Of a stretch of DNA of 64,000 nucleotides, positions 14,251-31,262 are shown piece by piece. The stretch is from NCBI RefSeq assembly GCF_901933205.1, contig NC_044600.1, forward strand, positions 496,001 to 560,000, read 5' to 3'. Under the pieces are notes generated by a model that made no database searches, was not told the origin of the DNA, and worked only from the letters and a program-made list of their open reading frames with translations. Within the stretch, counting starts at the first letter, position 1. Each line of letters starts with the position of its first letter. Source of the stretch: Camarhynchus parvulus (lineage: Eukaryota > Chordata > Aves > Passeriformes > Thraupidae). The position numbers were made by a program, and so were the translations under genes.

Positions 14251-15754
14251 GTCAGACACCACCAGAATGATGCTCAGGATGGCTGAGGCTCCCTGAGCTG
14301 CTGGAACACTCCTGTGCTCACATCCAGCTGGAAAACAGCACTGGGGCAGGGGTGAAGCAAGAAGGGCTGAAGGAGGAACATGTCCTGAACAGAAACCCTC
14401 AGCATTTATATGGGAACTACAATTTTCATAGTAGGCTTTACTTACAAAGTGCTTAGATTTTGGGTTAAGAGCTACAGGACCTGCAAAACCCCACCAGACT
14501 CTCTACCAGAGAGTCAAAGATGCCAACACATCAGAGATCAAACTCTTCTCTTGTTAACGTGCGTGACCCTGCTGCAGGTACCACGGGGATGAGGTGATGT
14601 GGGGAGACAGCCTGAGCACCTGCAAGGCACAGGGAATTTCCCCTTCTAGGTTACCCAACACTTGTTTTGAGTAAGAGTAGAGATGTTTGGAGTTGGCCGA
14701 ACAGTAGCAGATGGCTCCAGAGGCTTCAGCCTAATGACAACTTAATTTTACCAAGGTTGCTTGAGTCAGTAAAAACCCTACAGACTGAATAATTGCTGTA
14801 TCAAAAAGGAAAGGCCACAGCTATCACAAGTACCCACATTAACTCCAGTTGTTTCAGAAGAGAAGCAGCTGTTGTTTAGAAGACTGTCAGAGGAAAAAGA
14901 AACTTGTCTTCTTTTACTGTCAGTGCTGTGATAACAAAATGAAGGGCTGCAAGTGCAGAGGGTTTGCTTTGGGTAGCAAATGAAGCTTCATCAGATGATT
15001 CATGGCCAAGCCAGGATGACTGTACTCATCTTCTCCCCTAAGAGCACAAAAGGAGGTTGGTTTCCTTAGTGCAGATATTCCCAAGCCACTGGCAGATCAA
15101 GACTGCCTCCCTCTCAGCTGGAAATTGCAGATCCTCAGGGTTCTTCATGGGGAAATGGCTGTAAGGCCCCTAAAGACAGCCCTGGAGGGCTTGGTGTAGA
15201 GCTGGTGCACAAACAGGGCCTTTCTCTGCTTCAGAGCAGGGCTGCTCAGCAAGAGAAATCACCAGAGCCTCATGGTGAGGAGTGCTCTCTCCCTGCTATG
15301 GCTGCTGGACATAGTTTTGTGAAGAAAAGATTTTGTTTAGTTTTGAGAGCTCCAGGTTATTTATAGTAAATGCTTGCCCTTCTGGCACTGTTCCTACAAG
15401 TATAATTAAAGGAAATATAAACAGTTAGTGCATCACTTAGTACAGGTGTTTTCTGGCATCTCACAGATTAGAAATGCCAATTTGGGAAACAATTAACTAA
15501 TGTGGTAAAAATCAACAATCTGCACAAAGCTCTTCCAGGCCTTTCCTCCCACAGCTGCAATAATTTCCCCAAGAAGAAGCCCAAGGAAATCTGTGCTGCA
15601 CTCTGCTGCCCGTGGTGCGAGCCCCAGGTCTCTGTCTCGAGCACACATCAAACCTGGGCTCCACACAGAGGCCACGAGAGCTTCAGCTGAAGCCAAGGCT
15701 CTCAGAGCTGCCGAGTGGTGCTGGCACAGCCCCTGCCCGTGGCCCAGGTGTGCT

Positions 15755-16005
15755 GAGCCTGCCTGAGCTGGGCCTGGCTGACTGAGCCTGTGAGCGGGCG
15801 TAGGCTGAGCTGGCTGAGCCGGCGGCCAGGCTGCGAGCTGAGTGGCTGAGCCGGGCCTGGCTGAGAGCTGAGCCTGGCTGAGCCGGGCCAGGCTGCAGAG
15901 CTGAGCCTGGCTGAGCTGGGCCTGGCTGCAGAGCTGAGCCTGGCTGAGCCGGGCCAGGCTGCAGAGCTGAGCCTGGCTGAGCCGGGCCTGGCTGAGCCCT
16001 GCTGC
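15755..16005. repeat. 33-bp minisatellite, four good units plus degenerate flank
   Basis: Units begin at 15865, 15898, 15931 and 15964, exactly 33 bp apart. Each contains gagctgagcctggctgag followed by a cgggcc(a/t)ggctgca segment. More diverged relatives extend left to about 15755. Because 33 is divisible by 3, the minus strand shows an 11-residue Pro/Ala/Gln/Ser-rich period, which is an artefact of the repeat. Confidence 0.93.
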
Positions 16006-19000
16006 AGCCTCTGACCCCCCTGCAGCAGCAGGGATCCCTCAGAGCCACCAAAAAGTGCAGCTCCAAGGGGATGCCAGCAGCACAAGGCGTTTGAGGGGGC
16101 ATTATGTGTGAACACAACCACAGCTGGCTCTGCTGCGCTGGTCCACATCAGTCCAGCTCCTGCCTGCAGCCAGAGAAGGCTCCAAGCCAGGGGCTCAGGG
16201 CTGGCCCATGACAGAACCACCCCTGTGGGCATCCAGGACTCTGGGGCCCTGCCTGCTCCAGGCCTTGGAGCCTGGCTCCAGGCACTTTTTTAGTCATTAA
16301 GTTTCACAGGCCTCCCAAACGTTCTGTTCATTTTTTAATGACATAGAAATCTCATATTGTAAATCAATTACTGTCTTGTCCAGATCCTGAAAATTTTACT
16401 CAGATAAATTAATTCTCCCTCTGGCTGCTGGTCAAAGAAACTGCATGAGTAAGAATTACTTACATGAGAAAGGATTTGCAATATCAAGCCCATTAAACTC
16501 TTAGTTTATCAGGTGAAGGGAAGAGATCTGCACTTCAAACTGTGTCTATTTCACTTATTAAAATTTCTTATGGTTTTTGTTCTGTTTCAGATCATTCACT
16601 TATTTACTCTGAGCTTACTGTGCCTTCTGTCAGTGTCAATATGGCTCAGCTGGCAGCAGATGCTCTGCTAGCTCTGAGCACACTGGTGTGAAGCAACGAG
16701 AACAGAATGAGAATTGATGGGAACTTTTGCCTGAAACCTGAGCTGAAACCTTTGTATTTATGAAACTCTGCTTCTAATTCATGTACCAGATATGCTCACT
16801 TTAAAAATACTGTATTCCAGTTTAGCTGGAGGACATGAGCACTGGCAGGGTGAGGAGCAGCCCACTCTTTGCAGCTCCTGAAACCCATTTTGTTAAAACA
16901 GTAACTTCTGGAGCTGCCATTTGAGGAAACGTGCTCACAAATCTTCAGAGGTTTGCCCACTCACAGTCAGCTCAACGTCCCACCAATAGCTGGGCTCAAG
17001 AAGAACACTGCTATCTCATGACAGGATTTTTTAACATCTGAAAATGCTCTGGGGATGAGGATGGAGGGTCTAAATTGATCCCTTATTTCTGTGCATTCAA
17101 ACTAATCAGAGTAAGGAGAGGGGGAGACTGCTTGATAAAGCAGACAGCATCTTGTGCTGTGATTCTGAACCCAGCTCTCTGATTTTTAGACACCTCCTGA
17201 GGCTTTAAATAAACAGAACTGCACTTCACCAATTATCATGCCTGTTTTGCTTAGCTCCCCAGCGGATTCCATTTTAGAAGAACCATACTGCTCAATATGC
17301 AGAGCTGTTTGGGTAGAATTACAAAAATGAAAAACAATGTGATGGCACCTGTAGCATCAGCAGAATGTAAAATATGAAAGGCTTTATCAGTTCAACTATT
17401 CAGACCATCCCATTCACTGGTAAAAGCTACTATATAGGCATAATACCCAAAGACTCCCTAATCCATTTGTAATTTCGGATTCCTTTGTCAATCCTAGATT
17501 GCCTAATGAAAGCAGTTCAGTATAGAAATGCAAGTCTCTTAATACCATTCTTATTCAAGAGACTTTTTCCTTTCCCAGACCCTTTTTATATTTCCTGTCC
17601 AGGAGCCCAACAGGTCTAACCCCAAGAACTACCTTATGAAAAAGTTAGTTTCTGACACCAAGGCTTCAAGGGCAAAAGGTAAATATGACAACTTTTCTAT
17701 TTCCTTTGCTCCTGAGTAGCTTCCCTGCCACACAGAAGGTTTCTCCTGCTTTCCAGGACTCATACAGGGGGCTCTGCTTCCAGCACACAGGAGTCCTGCC
17801 AAGAGGATGGCATTCAGACTGGGACTGAAGCGACAGAGTTTCCTTTGGAAACCTCCTCCAGTTGTGCTGCAGTTCTCAAAAGCAACCACAGAACTCTGGA
17901 TCTTGGGCTTAAGGACTCCTTTTCCTCCCCCACTGACTCCCCATCAGTATTTCTCAGTACTCTTCTCAAAAGAAGCCTTTTGGCTGACAATGTGAACTTT
18001 TATAGTCGAGCTGGGTTCTCAGTTTTTGCACCTCATCCCTTGCAATAAAAGTTCTGCAAGGAAAAGATGCTTTTAGTAGGCTTGCTAAAGGATGTAAACG
18101 GCCAGGAGCAATAAACATTTCTCTGGAGGCTGCCAAGTAGAACAGAAGTGAATTCAGCTCCTCTTAGCACTGCTGTAACTGCAGGGCAGCACAAAGATAA
18201 AAGACACAAAGAAGTGTTTAATAAATCTGCTCCCAATACCCCCACACGGCAGATCAGTTGCTGGTGACAGCCTGCATTGATGGACAGCAATTCTGGGGAG
18301 CTGGGCTGCCCTTTACCTACTTTGAGCACAGGAACTGCTGAATTTTGTTTGTCCTGGCACTGCTGACCAGCCAGAGCTCCGAGTGCTGTCCTGCAGCACA
18401 GGCACTCCCAGGAGCAGGCACACCTCCACCTCCTCAGACAGCTTTTCCTGCAGCCATTCTCACCTGCTCCACCCTCACCGCTTTCCCATGCACCTGTGAC
18501 CAGGCTGAACACTCTGGGGCATTTTCATGGGAGCAGAACTGCCTCCTGAGAAGCAGCCCCCAACCCCACCAGCAGCAGGATGCAGCAGCAGCCCTGAGCA
18601 GCCAGGGCAGCCTGTTCTCAGCTCCCTGGAAAACTGCAGGTGCCCCTGGGAGAGCAGCAAAGGGATCCTGCCTCCCTCTCTGCCTGCTGGGTGGGCACTG
18701 CAGGTGCTTCCAAGCCAAACAGAACGCCATCGTACTTCACAGCATTTTCCTTCCAAGAATTGACCTCCCTGGAGCTGGAAGCCCCACAGATGATGGGAGC
18801 CCATGGCCAGCAGCTCCCAGCTAACATCGAGTTGTGTGGAGAACACTTCTGTGAGTTTAACAAACATGATGAGCCTGCCACTGCAGCGCCATCCTGGGCT
18901 AGCTCCTACTCTAGTTCTGAGTTTGTTTTCCAGTGCCAGCCCACTCCTGTTGGTTTGGGGAGCCCTGGGAGCCGGTCTGACTGCTGCACCCTGGTTAGAT

Positions 19001-22000
19001 GCTCACCCTCACACAGGCTGAGCCATCGGCAGCTCCAGGCAGGGGCTCTGCTGAGTCACTGTGACAAGAGCTGCTCATTAGCTCAGCCTGCAGCACCAGA
19101 GGGAGGGGAAGCCCTTCTGGGCTTCCCAGAGCAGGCAGACAGCTTTTTAGAAGGAAAGGCAGGTGCAGGAAAGAAACCACGGTTTCATAGTGGTATTTTC
19201 TTTTAATTAAGTCACATTCTAAAGAAACAAAGTCAGTTTGGCATGTGATCTTGCTGCTGAACTTGAAGACACAGATCAGGAAAAATAATCAACACCTCAA
19301 AAATCCACACAAATACTAGCATACATATTTTCCCAGTGAACTGAGCCCAGCTCTACAAGAAGCAGGCTCACGTGCCTGGTGTGCATGGACCTCTACACCC
19401 ACAGGTACCTCCGCTGCTGGTCCTGAGGTGTAGCACCTACACCACGCTGGGGAGAGAAAGGCAGCACTTTGCTCCTTGGCTCTGCTGAATCCCAGCAAGG
19501 TGAGCTGTCCTTTGGTGATCTGAGCACACGAATCCAGTGGATCCAGGAGCTGGCAGCGCTCTCCTTGCACTCTGCAGCTCCAGCCCTTATCTGCTCACCA
19601 CTCTGCCTGCCAACCCGCTTTGCAGTGTGCCAGTGAGGAGCTGGGAGTAGCCCGGGAGCCCTGGCACTCAGGATTCCTTGTTGCTGGTCCAGGGCCAAAA
19701 CCCCTTGTTCAAAGCGATCAGTGTGATCCAAGGTGCGAAGCTCTCAGACTTGAGTCCAACTCCAAATTCTGCCAAGGCTTTTTTTTTGTCACCAAGGCAG
19801 ATTTGTGTCACTGTGACCCCAGTGAGGAGTGCAATGGGCTTTCTGCTGGGGAGGCGTTGCCCAGGTGTGCCAGGATGAGGGCAGAGCACAGCCCTGGAGC
19901 AGCCCTGCCGTGCCCGGGCTCCTCAGGGACCCTCAGCTCCAGCACCTGCAGCCAGGGCTGAGGCACAGCAGCACCTCGGCGCTTTCAGGTGCCTGCGGGA
20001 TGGCTTGTACAGAAAAGCAGCATAACAGCTTCAAGACCTGCAGCTTGCTCAATCTCCTAATAATTCTCCCGTGGGAGGATTATGCCATCTGCACTTCCCT
20101 GCTGCAGACAGGCAGTCTGTCCCCAGAAATCTGGGCTCACACTGCTGCCACAGGGACAAGCACCTGAAGGAACAGCACCATCCCTCCAAGCCCACATCAC
20201 TGACACCAGCAGAGCTCTCCTCCTGCTGCAGGGAACCTCTGCCTCCCCAGGAGGGTCCCACACCTCAGAGCAGGGCCAGACAGGCTGGGGGAGCTCAGCC
20301 AGGCGCTGCAGGTCCCTTCAGCAGCTGGGACACGTCTGTGAGCAGCACTCTAGCTGCACTGCAGGCAGTTCAGCACACACCCACCCCAAAACCTGCCAGG
20401 CACACACCCTGCGTGAAGGCTGAGGCTGGGCAGGAGCACCAGCAGCCTGTGGTGCCCCAGGGAGACCCAGCAGACTCCCCCTGTGCAGGCAGCAGCAGCA
20501 GCAGCCAGCCCCGTGCTGCAGCACTGCTGCACCACTGAAGCCAAGCGTGCAGCACCTGCAGCAGTGCCCGTGGCTGGGGCTCAGAGAGCATCCATCAGCT
20601 CAGCTGCTCCTGCAGTGCCTGGCACCTCCTCAGGGCAGCCTCCTGTGCCCCGTGCCCGCTCCGTGCGCTGTGGGGCAGAGCAGCAGGCAGGGCTGGCAGC
20701 ACAGCAGGGACAGAGCACCCCCTGAGCTGTGAGTGTGCTGAGCTCCTGCCCAGCACAGGGCAAGGGGCAGCCAGGAACAGGAAAACATGGATCTGCACCT
20801 CACACCCTGGCACTGGAGAGAATCAACTGCATTCAGGTGTACTCTGCATTCCTGGTAAAATATGATTTATACTGACATGCAAATTTAACCAGATGAAGCT
20901 TTTGATTATTTCCCCTATGTCTTGGTTTGTGCTATTTCCCTGAGGTGGAAAAATGCTCTTTGCCAGTAATTCATTATAAATGCCCCAGCCATTCCCATTA
21001 GCTACACCAGGTCTCCACTGCACTGCTCAGTATTAAAATATGCACCAACTTCTCTTCTCGCCAACTCACCAAAACCAATTTTTGAATCACTCTGAGAATT
21101 TAATCACCTTTCAGTTCTCTTGGCTATCATCAACGTGCACGCTTCACACAATATTTACTTTCAGTGCAGGTACCAAAGGTAGATATGACAGTTTACTTTA
21201 CATGCAGAGGACAGTGTTAGCTGAATGCTCTCTCAGGGTAAATTGTACACACAGCTCTGCCCAGGGTTTTATACCCAAGTGCTCCCTAAACCCCAGCTAG
21301 CTCTGCACCAAGCGACATCGGACGAGAGATGCAAAAGGAAGCCACGTCCAGCAGCAATATTAAATCCAAAGCACTCATCCCAGAATAGTCAACAAAGGCA
21401 CAAATACCTCATCCTAGCAGCTGAGTGCCCTGAACTGCCCACAGCTAGGCTGGAGGGCTGGATGAGGCACGGGCAGGCTGGTCCCTGTCACACGTGGCCA
21501 GGGCACAGGACTCCCTTAGGTAAGGGCTCCCTCCAGCCTGGGAGAAGCTGTGAGGAACTGCCCATGACACTGGGAAATGCAATGCTTTGGTAAAACACAG
21601 GAACCCAGAGCAAGACAAGAGGGGAAATGAACCCTCTTCCCAAGCTGAGGTGCACTGCTCTGAGACTGGCCAGAACTGTGCAATGAGCAGCACATATTTA
21701 ATGATACTGTTTCTGAAAATGTACCCAGCAGAAACAAGCGCAAAATCACCTGTGTTGAAATGTTCTGTAGGAAAAATATGCATTTCACTGACAGTCACTA
21801 CATGGTTTGAAAAACTATCATGATGGCTCATGGAAAATGCATGGCTGGAGGTTCACAGGCTGTTTTTAAACTCCGAGTATTTTGGGCTGTTTCAGCCTCT
21901 GCAGAACACCCAATTCCCTGCACCTCCACCCGCCTTCCCTGGAGGAGCCTCACCCACTGCTGCTCCGCATCGCTGGGAGCCTCCTCTGCCACACCACCAC

Positions 22001-25000
22001 CCCTTAATGAGAGAGCAGCAGCTCCAGCACTGCCTGTCTGCCAAACAGAGCCTTCCAATGCTCAGGACAAGCAAACAACACACAAATTCACAGCATATGA
22101 AACCAGAAAAACTCAAGTGGGGCGTACATGGCGGTCATGTGAAAGATGTGGTCGTTCATAGAAAGAAAAAGAAGATGAAATAAAAGCCACCCTAAACCAC
22201 AAAATGATTCATGGTGTGGTTATGTAAGACAGCAGGCCAGAACACCGTTTCAGTCATCTTGCAGCAGCACCACGCTGGTGCGAGAGGGATGAATCAAACG
22301 CTGTGTTTGCACGGGGAGTGGATGCTCAAGCACCAGGAGCTGTGCCTCCAAATACCTCCTAACAAGGTCCCTCCAAATAAAACTCCCAGGGTGGGTTCAG
22401 CTTGGGAGGAGCAGTCACACAACAGCCATGGTCTTTGGAGGACACTGGCTGCAGGAGAGAAGCCATTTCAGATGGGGATTCTGTGATCTGGACATGTGAC
22501 ACGGTCACCTCCCTTCCCTGCAGGCCAGGACTTCCATGTGCCCTACAACACATGTAGAGAACTGCATATTGGGTTTCACAGTTTATCTTTCTTTTGCTGA
22601 GCTGAATTGCTGCCTTGTCCCTGAGGAGCTTTTATCATTACCCTACAGATCCTACTTTTGCTCTAACTGACAGATGCTGCAAACTATCCATAAACTCTGG
22701 CAGCCAACTCCAGTTATCTGTTCTCTGCAGATTTATGACACACCACTGATCCCCCTGTGCAGAAGATTCACCTCCTTCCCCAGCACAGTCACGGGGCTGA
22801 GGCAAACTGCAGGCTGCCTCTGAGGCAGGGCAGACACCTGGCTGCCCTCTGCACAGACACAAGGCTCACAACACAACCCAGACCAGGTGATCATGCAGAG
22901 ACCACAATGATCTCTCTCCTCATTAAACTGCTTCACCAATGCTAATTTAATTTCTCTCTGCTCTGGAAATGGTGCAACTATCTGCTATAGCTATCTACAA
23001 TTGAAGTGTCCTTCTATTTCCCCTGTTCTCCTGCTTCAGGAACTTGACGGTGTTTTGTGGGGCTTTTGCACTTGATCAATCCCATGTTGCCATCTGTCTA
23101 CTCCTGACAAATCCCATTCAGGAACACATCCCTGCAGGGGCTTTGAAACCCTCAGGATGTGTAGATGGATGTCACTTACTTGAGCTGATCTGTTCCCCAG
23201 GCTCCCTGGTGGCCTTCCTTGAACAGGTGAGTGTTCAGCTGGTATAAATCAGCTGAGCTCTCCTGGGACTCATTTATATCAACCAAGAATACAGCCCAAA
23301 ATACAGAGTTCATTTCCCATGCATCAGACTGTCAGACTGCATCCCTTGCTGAAAGGACCATTATCAGCCAAAGAAATGCTAGAAACACTTGAAAAATAGT
23401 GCTGGAACTGGATTTCTGGCAGCCTGAAGCAGGGGCAGATGCTCCTCACCAGCCCTTGTCCATTCCCTGGGCTCATTGACAGGGACAAGAGCTGCTTTTT
23501 CCCCCTGGGAGTTTCTTGTGATTATTGCAAAGAACAGAACAACCAAACCAGAAGGCAGCAGGGGATAAACCCAGGATTATTGAGAACTTGGGTGACAATT
23601 TCCCTAAGAAAAGTAGATCAAAATTAAGTGGCCACCTGTCTTTGTGAAGAGGATTTAAGAGTATGAATTTGGGAAACGACACAATAGAATTCTGTTTAAA
23701 GCCTTGCCAAACCCATCAAGTTCAAGAAGATTAAAAAATAAATGTAAGAAAATATAGTTGTCTAATAAGGAAACAAAAATGACCACTGTAATTTATATTT
23801 CCACTAAGGGGGAAACAGAGAGATGTCACCAGTTAAGTCTGCAATGACATAAACTATGGAATTCAAAGATATTAAAGGATTCAAGGAAGACACAATTCAA
23901 GGGAACATAATCATATGAAGAACTACCCTTAATCAATGCAAAGAATGAAGATTACAACCAAAGTGAATCTCAGAGCTCTGCCTAAGATGCATATCAAGCT
24001 AAAAGTTGCGCTTAATGGAAATCAGGGCCACATTGTGCCCCTTCTCCCAGCAGGGGAACTGGAAGTGATGCTCATCGTCTCCGAGGTGCCTGTGGGCTCA
24101 GGGCTGTGTGTCAGAGAGCAGGGACTGCACTGCAGGGTAAATCCCTGCCCACCTCCCTTGCCCAGACAAAGGTGGTTTCTGCAGGAAAGCACAACCACCA
24201 GCAGAAAGCAGAGATTTCTGCACTGAGAGCACAAACCCAGCGCTCTCTGGAATGTTCCTTTGTCCCTGCACTGCCAGGCCTGAGCTGCTCCTGCTCTGGC
24301 AGAAAAAGAAAAAATATGCAAAGCTGCCCCTGCTCCCAGCTGTCAGGATTGCAAAATAAATGAGAGATTTGAATAAGTTTGCTTAATTTTTATCAGGATT
24401 AAGGGAATCTTTTATAGAAGAGAATAATTTCTAGTAGATAATAGAATACATTTTCCTCTATTTTCCTCCTTGGGAAAAATCTATTAAATCTGTATAATTA
24501 AAACTGCTGAAGATAGTTCAGCTAAATGTTTTTAATTGAAAAGTGGTCTATTTAATTTTTTTTTAAATAAAAACACTGTCTGCTCTCGTGAGAAACGTCA
24601 CAGAAAATTATTAACGGACATTCTTTATCAAAACTACTAATAAAGCTGTTCTTTACTCACTCACCTACCTGAAGCCATAAAATTTCTATTTGAAAATCCT
24701 GGCCAAACAAAAAAATATAATTACTGTCTCTAACTCCTTTTCCTTAGAGCAGATCCTATAGGAAGACACAAAGCATGCTGAGGCACGTGGGGGACACACC
24801 AAGTTGTCCCTTCCCCTCAGCGCCCACTCTGACCAGCCCAGTCACTCCACAGGGAGCAAGAGAGAGGATCCTTTCTGTTTGGGGTTGTGGGGTTTGTTAT
24901 ATTTCACACTTCAAGATTAATCAAAGGCACCACAGTGTGATTCCATACATCCCTAGGTGCTCCTGATGGAAAAGATTCATGAACCAGAAGCAGACTATCA

Positions 25001-25122
25001 CCACCACACTGACTCTGCTCCAAACTCACATTTATAGGTTGTATTGGTTTTAATAGGTTATTAGCAGATCCCTTGCAACAGTAAGTTATTAATTTACCAC
25101 AATTCCACAGAGAACAGAATTA

Positions 25123-25338
<216 letters not shown>

Positions 25339-27089
25339 CTATTCATGCACATATTAATGTCTGTGGGTGCTACAGAGCAATACTTGTACCACCAAGTCCT
25401 TGGACAGCAACTGCCACCAAGAGCTCAGGAATGATCTGAGGGATCAGCGCCTCTCCCTCTTCTGGAGATGGGAATTGCTGAGAGCGAACAGAACTTACCT
25501 GCCTGGTGAGCAGAGCCCAGGCTCCGCCGAGTGCACTTGAGCACTGTTTGGGTTTTGTTAGGGTGCTTTTCTTGCACCATTAAATGCAAGAAGGAATCCA
25601 GAAGCAAACAAACAAAAAATTTTTCAAGACAATCAAGACTTGTTTTCAAAGTCAGTAAACATTTTGACCAAAAGGAAGGAAGAAGATGAAATTCAGAAAA
25701 GTTGAAAACCATCATTAGCATCTCAAAATGTTTCCACTTATAACTCATTGGGGTTTGATTTTTCCTCTTTTTTAGAGGAGAATGGGTTTGAAAAAACAGA
25801 GTTAAATAACTTCAAAATGAAATGAAAGGGCAGCATATTCTTTAGATCAACCCCTAAATCTGTGCTTTCAAAATTGAGCTGCTTTGAATGTTCTGCTTGC
25901 ATTTCTGCTTGTACACATGCTAATAGTGGCAGTATTTATAAGCACAGAAACAACTCTTCAAAAAATGAAGATTCCGGTTTGCAAAGTGGCAAAGAAAAAA
26001 AAGGAAAAAAGCAAAGCTCTGCCATAGCTTGGATTCATGGATATGTTAAAATTGAACATAAGAAATAATGAGTTGAATACAGTATTCTGTGTTCAATATG
26101 TAGGATTAAAAATAAAGGGGAGTTAAAAAAATTATCATAACCCAAAGCATCTCCTTCCACTCTGTGGCAGAAATGCATAGATAGGATAAAGTGATGCCAA
26201 ACTACTTCCCATTTCCAGGGATTTATTACTTGGCTGAAAAACTCTGGTCTGCTTCAGGCTGAAGTTTGATATTTATGGTCACTGTCCAAAGCCAATTTAA
26301 AACCAAATTATGAATTTGAAATATTTTTATTATTTTCAAAATTATGGCTAAGAATTATGATCCATTATAATTTTTTTCCAGCCTGAGAACCCCCAAATGG
26401 TCATACTTCAGTAAAAAAAATATTTCAGCTTGACAGCATTTAACATAGATCCTAAATTCTGTGTTTGGGGATGCCAAGAGCACATTGAGTCAGGGCACCT
26501 TAGAGCACTGCAGTTCCTGCAATGGTCAAGCATGGCAGGAAAGGTGGAATATCCAGAACTAACAAATAAATGCAGGGCATCATAAAATCTGTGGTTTTCT
26601 TCCTCTTTCATAGCCACGAGTGTACAGACACTGTTTGTGCAGACACAAACCACGCATGCAGACCCTCCTCACACTCGCCTCCAGCTCGAACTCAACACCC
26701 ATCACTTTCCCTTCCCTCAGAGAAAATCCTCCAGTTCTGCACAGCTTTTGGCAAAAGAAACTTAGATTTTCAGTAAGGGAAAAGGATTTTTCATTCATTC
26801 TATCAAATGCTTGAGTTTATTGGAGGGAGAAAATATCCCCATGAACATGAGTCCTTTGCAGTTCAGCCCCAAAAAGCAGCAGCTGATCTCTGAGTAGGCT
26901 GGAGAGGAGGATTTAAACCTCAGCACCCAGGCAGAACCTGCAGGTCTCTTTTGGAAGGTGATTTTTAACGGCACGTTTACAGGTAGGGCAGGTGTTGGAG
27001 TTTTTCAGCACGAGGGTCTGAGTACGGGCTCCACTGCAAACAGTGCTGCCGACCTGTCAGCAAGAGCTGAGGAGAGGGCAGAGATGGGC

Positions 27090-27290
27090 CAGCAGGGACA
27101 GAGGTGCCACCCAGCTGGGCCAGCAGGGACAGAGGTGCCACCCAGCTGGGTCAGCAGGGACAGAGGTGCCATGGGCCACAGAGATGGGCCAGCAGGGACA
27201 GAGGTGCCATGGGCCACAGAGATGGGCCAGCAGGGACAGAGGTGCCACCGGGCTGGAGTGCCACCAGCAGGGACAGAGGTGCCATGGGCC
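27090..27290. repeat. Mixed 31/38-bp minisatellite, six copies
   Basis: The core cagcagggacagaggtgcca starts at 27090, 27121, 27152, 27190, 27228 and 27265. The first two spacings are 31 bp, with spacer cccagctggg. The next two are 38 bp, with spacer tgggccacagagatgggc. The fifth spacing is 37 bp with a different spacer. Two spacer classes around one core suggest two separate local expansions. The array lies in FGF13 intron 2. Confidence 0.93.
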
Positions 27291-27383
27291 ACTGGGATGG
27301 GCTGTATGAGGAATTCCTGGCTGAGCTTTGCTGGCCAGTGGCAGAGCCAAGGCTGAGCCCTTCTGCCCAAGCAGGTTGGCACC

Positions 27384-27464
27384 TGAGCCATGGGTGGGTG
27401 CTCTGGCACGTGAGCCATGGGTGGGTGCTGTGACACCTGAGCCACGGGTGGGTGCTCAGGTGCT
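27384..27464. repeat. 27-bp tandem repeat, three copies
   Basis: Copies start at 27384, 27411 and 27438, each with tgagccatgggtgggtgct or a one-base variant. The array lies just beyond the preceding 31/38-bp array and has unrelated sequence. Confidence 0.9.
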
Positions 27465-28534
27465 GCTCCCAGCACTGGGACACATTTCCCTGGCAGACAC
27501 GTCCAGGCTCAGTTTCGAGGCAGGACGAGGCTGAGGAACACTGGAAGCTGGTTCACACCCCAGTGGGATGAGCAGTGGCTGTGGCACAGACTGCTGGAAT
27601 TTGGGAAGGGGCTGTGGGGAACTGGCCCTGTAGGAGCAGTGCCCACTCTGCCCTGTGCCAGCACAACCACACATCCTGCCCCAGCTGCTGCCTCCAAGGG
27701 CAGCGGCGCTGGCACTGCACCAAAAATGGGACTGTCCCTCTTAGCAGCAGCTGTTAGTGCCCTGTCCCTGAGCAGCAGCACGCTCAGCTCTGGCTCCTGG
27801 GGCGGTGAGTGACCTGTCCCCAGCTGTGATCCCTGCCAGGACCCACAGCAGAGGCACGGAGAGCATCCCTGCAAGTCCCCAGAGGCGCAGCAGGATGGAG
27901 GGGCTACCTCACTTCTAGGGGACGCCCCTCATGTGGACAGAAATGATAGAAGGGGTGGCAAAGAAGGGACAGCAAAATTAATTGCTTCCTATTGTGATCA
28001 GCTGGTGTCAGCACAAAATAATCCAAAGCAATTTGCATCCTACTCTCTCCCTACTACATTTGCATTGTTTTAAATAAGGATATAAGGATAAGGATATCCT
28101 CCTAATGAACAGCTAAGCAATGCCTAAGGGAAAGATGATCTTTGCCAAGGTCTCTGTGCAGTACAAGCTGACAGAGAAATGAAGCTGCACAGAAGAGGCA
28201 GCAGGCCACAGCTGGATTTATGAACATAAACATTTCTCTGAGCTCTGCCAGTCTTGGCTTGGCCACCTGCACCTTCGTACACTTTCTGCAGGGCATGGTT
28301 TCCGACATTCCCTTATTTTACCCGTCTTGAAATATTTTTGTCTAGCTGTGTGAGATCCTTAAGCATTTTTCACACACCAAATCAATGCTCTAGTCATCTT
28401 CTCTCATTTTCTATTAATCCACAAAGTTGTAAAAAAGCCCAGTCAAAACCAGCAAGTAAAACTGTCCAGAGCTTTTTCACAGAAAACCTGAGGGAAAGCT
28501 GGTTGACAGTTGATGGTACAATTTATAAGCAGTA

Positions 28535-28554
28535 ACAAATAATAATAATAATAA
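28535..28554. repeat. (AAT)n microsatellite
   Basis: About six AAT units form a simple trinucleotide microsatellite in FGF13 intron 2. Confidence 0.85.
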
Positions 28555-28988
28555 GGAAATGTGAAGTTGAAAGCGCTGCTGAAGTCCCAGTTTGTGAAAT
28601 ACCACAGCGCTGTTTGAATGAGCCCCTGTGTGAGAGTGGAGATAGCGTTATTCTATTTCAGGCTCTGAGTAGGCGAGCAAATTTTCCCTGCTGAAAAAAA
28701 AATCTAATAAAATCCAAAGGACAGCAATGAACTTCTCTGGATTACCATGGAGATAACATTTGCTTTGTTTGTCACATGTGTCATCATTACCTCCTCTGGT
28801 TCATTATTTCTGTAAGTGATTTCTATCTGTATTTCTCTCAGACCCAGTAAGCCTGGAGGACTCTGTGCTGCCAGCACGGCGTTAGTGCTGCTGCCATTCA
28901 CTCTGCCAGCCCAGGACAGCAGCTCTGAGGGGACCTGCAGGGAAGGGAGACACCACAATCCACAAACACACCACTTATTCTCGTGTCA

Positions 28989-31262
<2,274 letters not shown>

